A stretch of 6,251 nucleotides of DNA from Oscillospiraceae bacterium (GTDB taxonomy: Bacteria > Bacillota > Clostridia > Oscillospirales > Acutalibacteraceae), in assembly GCA_028706415.1 (NCBI GenBank), contig JAQWBK010000088.1, forward strand, positions 1 through 6,251, written 5' to 3'. Of this stretch, positions 1 through 6,011 are shown one piece after another. The translations under genes and the position numbers were made by a program. The notes below the pieces were generated by a model. That model did not search any database. It worked only from the letters and a program-made list of their open reading frames with translations, and was not told the origin of the DNA. Every line of letters starts with the position of its first letter. Position 1 is the stretch's first letter.

Positions 1-74
1 TGGTTGCGGAACTAGGATTTGAACCCAGACAAACAGAGTCAGAGTCTGTCGTGCTACCATTACACAATTCCGCA
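1..74 (-). tRNA. tRNA-Gln (anticodon CUG), with encoded CCA
   Basis: Read on the minus strand, this folds as a complete cloverleaf. The acceptor stem is TGCGGAA/TTCCGCA, the D stem GTGT/GCAC with GG in its loop, the anticodon stem ACAGA/TCTGT with loop CTCTGAC, and the T stem CTGGG/CCTAG with a TTCAAAT loop. The variable region is four nucleotides, the discriminator base is A, and the CCA is encoded. The anticodon is CTG, so it reads the glutamine codon CAG. The U1-A72 first pair is typical of bacterial glutamine tRNAs. The mature end sits at the window edge, so further tRNA genes may follow in the same transcript outside the window. A glutaminyl-tRNA synthetase gene lies at the other end of the window. 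Confidence 0.96.
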
Positions 75-135
75 ATATAATATTTTACGACCTGTTTATT
101 ATGGCATAAAAAGCAGTATATAAACAGCGTAATTT

Positions 136-163
136 ATTATATATTATTTGCCGCGTTTGTCAA
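136..163 (-). promoter_or_regulatory. Consensus sigma-A type promoter for the tRNA-Gln gene
   Basis: On the minus strand TTGACA (163 to 158) is followed after 16 nt by TATAAT (141 to 136). Both hexamers match consensus exactly. Transcription would start near position 129, leaving a 5' leader of about 55 nt before the tRNA. A strong promoter of this kind fits a stable-RNA gene or tRNA operon. Confidence 0.85.
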
Positions 164-440
164 GGGGTAAAAATCATTGTTTTCTTAATGAAAGCGCAGC
201 GGGATGGGGACTAATGGGGCTCCCGACAGGTAATAAATCATAATAATAAATACCGATCATGCCGATAACGGTGGGGAAACAGGTCAGAACGGTATTATGT
301 TTTAACGAATGGTTAATATTATTGGGTAATAAGTATAAAGGCTGCCTGTTTCATTGCTTTTTCTCATAAATATGATAAAATTAGCCTATAATAAATTACC
401 CGTGATGATTCATCTAAGCGGGAAAACGGGGGAGCTAATT
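164..440. other. AT-rich non-coding gap between divergent tRNA-Gln and ZIP transporter genes
   Basis: This stretch holds no convincing gene. It should contain the promoter and leader of the transporter gene, but no clear -35/-10 pair stands out; TATAAA at 334-339 is the best -10-like box and lacks a good partner. Two short inverted pairs are visible: AATACCG (249-255) with CGGTATT (290-296), and GAAACAGG (276-283) with CCTGTTTC (345-352). They interleave, so they could form alternative leader structures, but each is short enough to be chance. I recognise no known riboswitch here. Confidence 0.5.
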
Positions 441-443
441 TTG
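424..443 (+). promoter_or_regulatory. Ribosome binding site that favours the TTG start of the ZIP gene
   Basis: A GGGGGAG run at 428-434 lies six nucleotides before a TTG at 441. No purine-rich site precedes the in-frame ATG codons at 372 and 405 or the TTG at 354. The upstream codons are AT-rich and do not look like the start of a ZIP protein, whereas translation from 441 begins directly at the first membrane segment. Confidence 0.55.
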
Positions 444-1226
444 CGCTGGGATCTTTTATTTATTTTGATATTTCTACCCTGGTTGGCAACCTATGCCGGG
501 TCGGTTCTCGCCCTTATAATGAAGCTGGGCTCGATAAAAAAACAGGGGATGATGCTGGGCTTTGCAGCAGGTGTAATGATTGCAGCTTCAATCTGGTCCC
601 TTGTTCTACCCGCCTTTGAGGAGACAAACAAAGACACATTCGGGGCTTTTATTGTCACCCTTGGATTTTTCTTGGGATGTTTGGGAATGCTGGGACTTGA
701 CAAATTGATTCCACACCAACATTCGGATGATAATCTGCCCGAGGGTCTGCCCAGCAGCTTGCCCCGCCCTATGCTGTTGGTGCTTGCCGTGGCACTGCAT
801 AACATACCCGAGGGTTTGGCTCTGGGTGTTGTTGTTTCGGCAGCCATGAAAGACACCGCCCTGAGCTGGAACGCCGCCTTGATTTTCTCTTTGGGCTTGG
901 TGTTGCAGAACTTTCCGGAGGGCATGGCGGTCGTTTATCCGCTGTATCAAAGCGGAGTAGACAGGAAACGGTGCCACAGGCTGGGTCTGCTTGCCAGCTT
1001 TACCGAACCTGTCGCCGCACTTATCGGGGCCGCTTCGTCTGTCCTGCTTATAATGCTGGGGGGAATAATATTACCCCTCCTTTTAAGTACTGCTGCGGGT
1101 GCCATGATATTTATTGTGGTTGAGGAATTGATTCCTCAAGCTCGCATGGATAACAAGCATTTTGGAACCTATGGCTTTTTACTCGGCTTTTGGGCAATGG
1201 CACTAATGGGTATGATGGGGACTTAA
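441..1226 (+). CDS. ZIP-family metal cation transporter
   Basis: The product is a polytopic inner-membrane protein of the ZIP family (GufA/ZupT-like), which moves divalent metals such as zinc, and often iron or manganese, into the cytoplasm. From the TTG start it has 261 residues, within the usual 250-270. About eight membrane segments are visible. The diagnostic metal-site motifs are HNIPEG (residues 120-125, TM4) and NFPEG (157-161, TM5). The short loop before TM4 carries His92 and His94 (PHQH), and a VVEELIP motif sits near residues 226-232. The early GFAAGVMIAAS stretch is also typical of GufA-like members. The open frame extends upstream to a TTG at 354 with ATGs at 372 and 405, but only the TTG at 441 has a Shine-Dalgarno sequence. 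The next gene begins 24 nt after the stop, so the two are probably co-transcribed. Metal specificity cannot be read from the sequence. Confidence 0.9.
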   Translation: MRWDLLFILIFLPWLATYAGSVLALIMKLGSIKKQGMMLGFAAGVMIAASIWSLVLPAFEETNKDTFGAFIVTLGFFLGCLGMLGLDKLIPHQHSDDNLPEGLPSSLPRPMLLVLAVALHNIPEGLALGVVVSAAMKDTALSWNAALIFSLGLVLQNFPEGMAVVYPLYQSGVDRKRCHRLGLLASFTEPVAALIGAASSVLLIMLGGIILPLLLSTAAGAMIFIVVEELIPQARMDNKHFGTYGFLLGFWAMALMGMMGT

Positions 1227-1250
1227 ACAAACGGAAGGATTTCTTTTTAT

Positions 1251-2495
1251 ATGGAAAAACAAACACTCCAAAACGGCCTTCGCATCATATATCTCCCCAT
1301 AGAGGGGGCATATTCGGCATCGGTGGGAATATGGGTTTCGGCAGGCTCTTGTCACGAAAGTATTGACCAGCAAGGCATTTCTCATTTTATTGAGCATATG
1401 ATTTTTAAAGGGACCACAAAACGCTCTGCAAAGGATATTTCGGAAGAAATGGACTTGTTGGGGGGCGGGATTAACGCCTATACCGCCAAGGAATATACCC
1501 GATATTACGCCCAGACCCTGGCGGAAAATGCGGTATCCGCCATGGACATTTTGTGTGATATGCTGTTAAATCCGCTTATTGACCCGGATGAGCTTGAACG
1601 CGAGCGGGGTGTAATTCTGGACGAGATGGCAATGTATGAGGACAGCGGCGAGGATGTGGCGCACGAAGCCCTCTATGCTTCTGTTTGGTCCAATTCCCCG
1701 CTCGGCCGCCCAATCTGCGGTATTAAGGATACTGTTTCGGGCTTTACTTCGGATAATTTGAGAGAATATATCCACGGGAATTATACCCCCGACCGCATGG
1801 TTGCGGTTGTTGCCGGCAGCTTTGACAGGCCTGGAATGGATAGGCTGATACAAAATACTCTTGGCACCATGAAGAGTGGCGGCGGTATCCACCCGCTCGA
1901 TAATCCTGAATTTACCCCTTCACTGTCCTTGACCAAAAAGCGGTTTGAACAAACAAGTCTTGTCCTTGCAATGCCCGGCCTTCCTTCGGGTGACAGCCGC
2001 CGATATGCAATTATGGTGCTCAATTTTATTGTGGGCGGAGGGGCATCCTCCCGCCTGTTCCAGCGTTTGCGGGAAGAGTTGGGATTGGCCTATTCGGTTT
2101 ACAGCTCTCATTCTGCATCAAAAGGCGGGGGACTTTTTACCGTTTCAGCCTCCTTTTCGGCCGACCGGCAGGAAATGGTGCTTACAGAAATTAACGAAGT
2201 TTTAAAGGGGATGCTTGACGGCGTTACGGCAGAGGAGTTTGACCGTGCCCGCGCCCAGATAAAGGCATCAAATATTATGGGGCTGGAAACCGTGGCCGCC
2301 CGCGCTTCATTTGCGGGGCATAACGAGCTGATTGAAGGGCGGCAGATAACCAGCAAAGAAATACTTGAAAATCTGAATGCCCTCACCCGCTCGGATATTG
2401 ATAATCTTGCCGCCGAAGTTATCGGCAGTCCCGCTCGGGCTCTTTCGGTGGCGGGGAACACAAAAAGTCGTTCATTTTATAAGAATTTATTATAA
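1251..2495 (+). CDS. M16-family zinc metallopeptidase (YmxG/MlpA type, processing-protease-like)
   Basis: This 414-residue protein matches the single-unit M16B peptidases of Firmicutes in length and layout: an N-terminal catalytic half and a C-terminal half joined by a linker. The inverted zinc motif HxxEH is HFIEH at residues 45-49, with Glu48 as general base and His45 and His49 as metal ligands. The third ligand is probably Glu125 in ERGVILDEMAMYED, at the expected distance of about 75 residues. The C-terminal half has the conserved Arg/Tyr pair Arg274 and Tyr281 in REELGLAY, which contacts substrate. No signal peptide is visible, so a cytoplasmic location is likely. Relatives resemble the mitochondrial processing peptidase and include Bacillus subtilis MlpA (YmxG), but the native substrate is usually unclear. 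GGAAGGA at 1233-1239 precedes the ATG by 11 nt. All catalytic residues are present, so it should be active. Confidence 0.93.
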   Translation: MEKQTLQNGLRIIYLPIEGAYSASVGIWVSAGSCHESIDQQGISHFIEHMIFKGTTKRSAKDISEEMDLLGGGINAYTAKEYTRYYAQTLAENAVSAMDILCDMLLNPLIDPDELERERGVILDEMAMYEDSGEDVAHEALYASVWSNSPLGRPICGIKDTVSGFTSDNLREYIHGNYTPDRMVAVVAGSFDRPGMDRLIQNTLGTMKSGGGIHPLDNPEFTPSLSLTKKRFEQTSLVLAMPGLPSGDSRRYAIMVLNFIVGGGASSRLFQRLREELGLAYSVYSSHSASKGGGLFTVSASFSADRQEMVLTEINEVLKGMLDGVTAEEFDRARAQIKASNIMGLETVAARASFAGHNELIEGRQITSKEILENLNALTRSDIDNLAAEVIGSPARALSVAGNTKSRSFYKNLL

Positions 2496-2526
2496 TAAAG
2501 GTCACCTCTAAAAACCTGTTTTGAAC

Positions 2527-2609
2527 GGATTCCAAGCAGTATTTTTGTCGGGCAAGGCGGGCTGACGCCCGGCAAGGAGGAGAGCCAAGCCCAAGCAAGA
2601 AAAGACCGG
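2527..2609 (+). repeat. Dispersed intergenic repeat, copy 1 (with a 20-bp hairpin insertion)
   Basis: This block matches, in inverted orientation, the core of the palindromic element at 3638-3700. Shared words in order are TTCC-AG, TTTTTG, TCGGGCAAGG, GGCAAGGAGGAG, CCAAGC and AAAGACCGG. Relative to the other copy it carries about 20 extra bases (roughly 2558-2577), which repeat GGCAAGG and form a CGGGC/GCCCG hairpin around TGAC. I see no clear terminal inverted repeats flanking this copy. It lies between the M16 peptidase gene and the proB promoter. The function is unknown. Confidence 0.6.
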
Positions 2610-2623
2610 TTATCAGCTTTTGC

Positions 2624-2652
2624 TTGATAAGCTTATCCTCGGCTGTTATAAT
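2624..2652 (+). promoter_or_regulatory. Promoter of the proB-proA cluster
   Basis: TTGATA (2624-2629) and TATAAT (2647-2652) are separated by 17 nt, a near-consensus sigma-A type arrangement. Transcription would start near 2659, giving a leader of only about 25 nt before proB. That leaves no room for a T-box or long attenuator, so any control is more likely to act at the promoter itself. Confidence 0.78.
2626..2637. promoter_or_regulatory. Perfect 12-bp palindrome overlapping the proB -35 box (candidate operator)
   Basis: GATAAGCTTATC is a perfect two-fold palindrome covering four bases of the -35 hexamer and the start of the spacer. That is the classic position for a dimeric repressor to block RNA polymerase. 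No regulator gene is present in the window, and I do not recognise the site as a known consensus. An unrelated local hairpin (TTATCA 2610-2615 with TGATAA 2625-2630) partly overlaps it. Confidence 0.4.
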
Positions 2653-2684
2653 AGGCTTAATTTATTTCTTAGGGATGTGTCATC

Positions 2685-3488
2685 ATGGGTGACCTTTTAT
2701 TAGAGGGTTTTAATAAAATTGCAGATGCAAAACGGATTGTCATAAAGGTGGGAACCTCAACCCTGACCTATGCAAACGGAAAGCTAAACCTGCGGCGGAT
2801 AGAATCGTTGGTTAAGGTGTTGGCCGACATTAAAAATTCCGGTAAAGAGGTTTTGCTGGTAACCTCGGGCGCAATTGGCGTAGGGGCTGCACACCTCGGC
2901 CTGACCGAGCGTCCGCGGGATATGGGGGGCAAACAGGCCGCTGCCGCGGTTGGGCAATGTGAGCTTATGTACATATATGACAAGCATTTTTCAGAGCATG
3001 GCCATGTCACGGCACAGGTGCTGCTTACCCGCGATGTAATTGATGATGATAACCGCAAAACCAATGTAATAAATACCATACATCGTCTTTTGGAATACGG
3101 GGCGGTGCCGATTGTCAATGAAAATGACACGGTATCCTTTGAAGAAATTGAATTTGGCGACAACGATACGCTTTCTGCGGTTGTTGCCGTATTATCGGGG
3201 GCGGATGCCCTGATTATACTGACCGATATTGACGGGGTTTACACATCCGACCCGAGAATAAATTCGGATGCCGTATTTATCCCGCTGGTTGAAAAGATTA
3301 ACGACAACTTGCGAAAAGCTGCCAGCGGTGCCGGTTCCTCTCGGGGGACCGGGGGCATGATGACCAAGCTCCACGCTGCCGAAATGGCCTCTGCCCAGGG
3401 GATTTCCACCGTAATTATGAACGGCTGTGACCCCTCCCGCCTTTATGATATATTTGAAGGCAAGCCGGTCGGAACGCTGATTATTTAA
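2685..3488 (+). CDS. proB: Glutamate 5-kinase, short form without PUA domain
   Basis: ProB phosphorylates L-glutamate with ATP to give gamma-glutamyl phosphate, the committed step of proline synthesis, in the cytoplasm. The 267 residues form a single amino-acid-kinase domain. Visible motifs are KVGTSTL (21-27, phosphate loop), VTSGAIGVG (59-67), VNENDTVS (144-151) and FGDNDTLSA (157-165) for glutamate binding, TDIDGVYTSDP (180-190), and GTGGMMTK (221-228) with the ATP-contacting lysine. The C-terminal PUA domain of the E. coli enzyme (367 residues) is absent. The frame closes normally after the kinase fold, so this is a genuine short form as in many Clostridia and not a truncation. The ATG at 2685 is preceded by AGGG at 2671-2674. 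proA follows, but 263 nt separate the two genes, unlike the tight proBA spacing usual in bacteria. Confidence 0.96.
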   Translation: MGDLLLEGFNKIADAKRIVIKVGTSTLTYANGKLNLRRIESLVKVLADIKNSGKEVLLVTSGAIGVGAAHLGLTERPRDMGGKQAAAAVGQCELMYIYDKHFSEHGHVTAQVLLTRDVIDDDNRKTNVINTIHRLLEYGAVPIVNENDTVSFEEIEFGDNDTLSAVVAVLSGADALIILTDIDGVYTSDPRINSDAVFIPLVEKINDNLRKAASGAGSSRGTGGMMTKLHAAEMASAQGISTVIMNGCDPSRLYDIFEGKPVGTLII

Positions 3489-3508
3489 TGCTCCCCCGTG
3501 TTATTCTA

Positions 3509-3609
3509 ATACTAATTCCGATTAGAAACATGCCAACAGAGCCGTGACAGCCATTCTGCCCGGTTGTCGCGGCTGTGTTGGCCGGAATGTTTCTTATTGA
3601 AATTAGTAT
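3509..3609. repeat. Long palindromic element 1 in the proB-proA gap
   Basis: This is a long imperfect inverted repeat. The outer arms are TACTAATT (3510-3517) and AATTAGTA (3601-3608). After a 6x6 internal loop come AGAAACAT (3524-3531) and ATGTTTCT (3587-3594). Then, past a 4-nt bulge (3583-3586), there is a GC-rich stem of 21 pairs (3532-3552 with 3562-3582) with one mismatch and two G-U pairs, closed by a 9-nt loop. As RNA it would be very stable. No U-run follows the stem, so it is not a standard terminator. It abuts element 2 directly, and its left end resembles that element's terminal repeat. Confidence 0.8.
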
Positions 3610-3725
3610 AATATCCGACTAAAGCCTTAACATCTTTCCGGTCTTTTTTGCATCAGGCTTGGTTCTCCTCCTTGCCCGACACAAAAAGTCCTCGGAAACC
3701 TTATCAATATTTTAGTCGGATATTA
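3609..3725. repeat. MITE-like palindromic element 2 with 15-bp terminal inverted repeats
   Basis: A perfect 15-bp inverted repeat, TAATATCCGACTAAA (3609-3623) and its complement (3711-3725), encloses 87 bp. Pairing continues inward at TTTCCG (3635-3640) with CGGAAA (3693-3698), and at a T-run (3643-3649) with ACAAAAAG (3681-3688), so the whole unit is an imperfect palindrome. It encodes no protein. The core at 3638-3700 recurs in inverted orientation at 2527-2609. Short size, terminal inverted repeats, TA at both ends and no coding capacity fit a miniature inverted-repeat element or a palindromic intergenic repeat. The right end stops five bases before the proA ribosome binding site. Confidence 0.7.
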
Positions 3726-3730
3726 GTGTT

Positions 3731-3754
3731 AGGAAAGGAATGAACATTTATATG
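3731..3754 (+). promoter_or_regulatory. proA: Ribosome binding site deciding the proA start
   Basis: AGGAAAGGA at 3731-3739 precedes two in-frame ATGs. The first, at 3740, touches the AAGGA core. The second, at 3752, lies 12 nt beyond it. The gene after proA has the same nonamer and the same 12-nt spacing to its ATG, and the M16 peptidase start also has 11 nt, so 3752 is the better choice. Confidence 0.65.
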
Positions 3755-5005
3755 AATGATTTATTGCAGCAAATGGGTGCCGATGCAAAGGCCGCTTCAA
3801 GGCTGCTTGCGATAGCTTCGGCTGCCGATAAAAACCGCGCCCTTGATTGTATGGCGGCAGCATTACTAAGTCAACAGGATGTCATACTAGCGGCAAACCG
3901 GTTAGACATGGAAAACGCCGAAAAAGCGGGAATAAAACCCTCCTTGCTTGACCGGCTTTCGTTATCCTCCAGTCGCATTGAAGCAATGGCGGATGGTGTT
4001 CGACAGGTTGCCGCACTGGGGGATCCGATAGGTGAAATACCACAGGGCAGTCTGCGTCCAAACGGGCTGCGTATACAAAAAACTCGGGTGCCTCTCGGGG
4101 TGGTGGGTATCATTTATGAAGCCCGTCCAAATGTAACCTCGGACGCCGCCGCCCTCTGCCTTAAAGCGGGTAACGCCGTAATCTTAAGGGGGGGGAAGGA
4201 AGCACTCAATTCCAACATTGCCATAGCCGTCGCTCTTCGCCAGGGGCTTACATCAGCCGGCTTGCCTGACGATTCGGTTCAGCTGATTGAGGATTCCTCC
4301 CGCGAAACCGCCGCCCAAATGATGCGTCTGCGTGAATATATCGATGTCCTCATCCCCAGGGGGGGAGCAGGGCTTATTCGGGCTGTGGTCGAGAACTCAA
4401 CCATTCCGGTTATACAAACCGGGGTGGGCAATTGCCATATTTACATCGACAAGGATGCAGATGCACAAATGGCGGTATCCATAGCGGTAAACGCAAAGGC
4501 CTCCCGCCCGTCGGTCTGCAATGCCGCCGAAACCCTATTAATACATAAATCGGCCGCCCCAACCATGCTTCCCTTGATTTCCTCCGGCTTGAAGGAGGCG
4601 GGGGTTGATCTTAGGGGCTGCAGCACCACAATGGCAATTCTGAATGATGCGGATATAAAGCCTGCCTCAGATGCAGATTGGGAGACCGAATATCTGGATT
4701 ATATTATGGCGGTGCGGGTTGTGGATTCCATCGACCAGGCGGTAGAGCATATCACAAGATATGGAAGCGGCCACAGCGAGTGTATCGTGACCGACAGCCA
4801 TTCGGCAACCGAGCAATTCACCTCACGGGTTGATGCCGCCGCCGTTTATGTCAATGCCTCCACCCGCTTCACCGACGGTGGGGAATTCGGTATGGGTGCC
4901 GAAATCGGGATATCCACGCAAAAACTACATGCCCGCGGCCCCATGGGGCTTCGGGAGCTTACCACCTTTAAATATGTTGTTTACGGTAACGGCCAGATTC
5001 GATAA
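3752..5005 (+). CDS. proA: Glutamate-5-semialdehyde dehydrogenase (gamma-glutamyl phosphate reductase)
   Basis: ProA reduces gamma-glutamyl phosphate with NADPH to glutamate-5-semialdehyde, the second step of proline synthesis. The product cyclises spontaneously to pyrroline-5-carboxylate for ProC, which is not in this window. From the ATG at 3752 it has 417 residues, the same length as E. coli ProA, and an aldehyde-dehydrogenase fold. Signature stretches are GVVGIIYEARPNVTSD (116-131, cofactor-binding region), the following KAGNAVILRGGKEA, and the catalytic Cys256 in PSVCNAAETLL. The C-terminal block includes FGMGAEIGISTQKLHARGP and GLRELTTFKY. All key residues are present. An in-frame ATG at 3740 would add four residues. 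The long gap after proB holds two palindromic elements but no clear new promoter, so proA probably depends on the proB transcript. The next gene starts 36 nt after the stop. Confidence 0.97.
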   Translation: MNDLLQQMGADAKAASRLLAIASAADKNRALDCMAAALLSQQDVILAANRLDMENAEKAGIKPSLLDRLSLSSSRIEAMADGVRQVAALGDPIGEIPQGSLRPNGLRIQKTRVPLGVVGIIYEARPNVTSDAAALCLKAGNAVILRGGKEALNSNIAIAVALRQGLTSAGLPDDSVQLIEDSSRETAAQMMRLREYIDVLIPRGGAGLIRAVVENSTIPVIQTGVGNCHIYIDKDADAQMAVSIAVNAKASRPSVCNAAETLLIHKSAAPTMLPLISSGLKEAGVDLRGCSTTMAILNDADIKPASDADWETEYLDYIMAVRVVDSIDQAVEHITRYGSGHSECIVTDSHSATEQFTSRVDAAAVYVNASTRFTDGGEFGMGAEIGISTQKLHARGPMGLRELTTFKYVVYGNGQIR

Positions 5006-5020
5006 AAGGTTAGCCACCGC

Positions 5021-5044
5021 AGGAAAGGATTGCAGCATTATATG
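5021..5044 (+). promoter_or_regulatory. Ribosome binding site of the unknown membrane-protein gene
   Basis: AGGAAAGGA at 5021-5029 sits 12 nt before the ATG at 5042. A TTG at 5030 is in frame but touches the purine tract, so it is not a likely start. The leader closely copies that of proA at 3731-3755. Confidence 0.65.
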
Positions 5045-6007
5045 AGCGATTGGAAAAAGGTTGAACATGAAGTGCGGCCTTCAAAAAATATCTCTGACGA
5101 AAAATCGGTTAAGGTTGCCGACAAGGCTTCCCAAAGCACCGATAAAACCGAGGAGCAAAGCAACCCTAAACGCTATACTTCCGGCGGACGGCGGAAAGGC
5201 CGGCATTCCTTTGCCGCCCCTGTTGGGGCTCTGGTTTTGCTTTTGTCGGTGGTGGGGTTGATATCCCTGATCAACCTGGGGATAACTGCGGTTAAGCGTG
5301 CTCGGGATGATGCCCCTTTGCGTGCCGAGCTTTATGAATTTCTTCTTCCGGTCATGCAGTATGACCCCGAACCCTTTACAGATATAAACAAAACCGAGCA
5401 GGACTCTCTCTTGCTTGCCGCCATGTGGCAGGTGACCGAATCCGAGCGTATTCGTCAGCTCAGAGACAGCGACGGAATAAGCTCGTACCCTATTGATGAT
5501 TTGGGGCGAATGATGGTTCCGGTAAGCGAAATTGAAAATTCCTATGCCGAGCTGTTCGGCAAGGATGCAAAAGCATTTCATCATACAATCGGCGAGGAGG
5601 GGATGAGCTTTACCCTAGAATATGACCAAAAGCAGGGTTGTTATTATGTCCCAAGCTCCAGCTCCACCTCGATTTATATGACGGTAATCGATACCATCAA
5701 GAAAAAAGGGGATAATTATCTTGTTCGGGTGGGCTATGTGCGAACCACCAAAATAGGACGGGACGAAAAAGGTGAGTTGGTTGACCCCACCCCCGATATG
5801 GCCGAGAAATTTCAGATTTATACCGTGCAGCGTGTGGGTGAAACCAAGTGGAAGCTGGTTTCGATAGCCGATGAAAAATCTGCCGGCATAAGCGATAAGA
5901 AAACCGTCGTTGATCATACCAAAGATGAACCCTCGCCCACCACAGATGGAACCACCACCCCCTCAAGCACGGCACCTGCAAAAGCAACCAATACTGTTCT
6001 CAAGTAA
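5042..6007 (+). CDS. Conserved-looking single-pass membrane protein of unknown function
   Basis: I do not recognise a family for this 321-residue protein. Residues 1-56 are hydrophilic and charged, ending in a basic patch (KRYTSGGRRKGRH, 43-55). One strongly hydrophobic segment follows at about 57-84. The basic patch predicts N-inside topology, placing residues 85-321 outside the membrane. The outer part has a mixed alpha/beta-like stretch (about 90-275), including YVPSSSSTSIYMTVID and two segments resembling beta strands, LVRVGYV and KWKLVSI. It ends in a low-complexity Thr/Ser/Pro tail (about 297-318). Only one cysteine (200) is present, and I see no enzymatic motif. The ATG at 5042 has a good ribosome binding site, and the gene follows proA by 36 nt, so it is probably co-transcribed with it. 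A role in proline metabolism is not implied by location alone. An anchored sensor or cell-envelope protein is possible. Transcription ends at the hairpin just downstream. Confidence 0.85.
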   Translation: MSDWKKVEHEVRPSKNISDEKSVKVADKASQSTDKTEEQSNPKRYTSGGRRKGRHSFAAPVGALVLLLSVVGLISLINLGITAVKRARDDAPLRAELYEFLLPVMQYDPEPFTDINKTEQDSLLLAAMWQVTESERIRQLRDSDGISSYPIDDLGRMMVPVSEIENSYAELFGKDAKAFHHTIGEEGMSFTLEYDQKQGCYYVPSSSSTSIYMTVIDTIKKKGDNYLVRVGYVRTTKIGRDEKGELVDPTPDMAEKFQIYTVQRVGETKWKLVSIADEKSAGISDKKTVVDHTKDEPSPTTDGTTTPSSTAPAKATNTVLK

Positions 6008-6011
6008 ATTT

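Noticed and set aside
180..300. Possible metal riboswitch (NiCo or manganese type) in front of the ZIP gene
   Set aside because: G-rich words such as ATGGGGAC and a GACAGG were tempting, but the conserved cores and stem order of those riboswitches could not be assembled.
354..440. Upstream extension of the ZIP transporter to TTG 354, ATG 372 or ATG 405
   Set aside because: None of these codons has a Shine-Dalgarno sequence, the stretch is AT-rich like the intergenic DNA, and the added residues do not resemble the family N-terminus. An extension cannot be fully excluded.
491..977. Overlapping antisense open frames within the ZIP gene, and similar ones inside the other genes
   Set aside because: They lie opposite strongly conserved coding sequence, have odd composition, lack ribosome binding sites and match no family I know.
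2626..2637. AAGCTT-centred palindrome as merely a restriction-type motif or a hairpin loop
   Set aside because: It is reported as an operator candidate because all 12 bp are symmetrical and it overlaps the -35 box; the six-base core alone would not have been notable.
2496..2684. T-box leader controlling proBA
   Set aside because: No T-box consensus, specifier stem or terminator/antiterminator pair is visible, and the promoter lies too close to the start codon.
3509..3609. Intrinsic terminator of proB
   Set aside because: The stem is strong, but no U-run follows the GC-rich part, and no clear promoter for proA lies after it.
2527..3725. CRISPR-like array formed by the intergenic repeats
   Set aside because: Only two diverged copies in opposite orientation, separated by a whole gene; no regular spacers.
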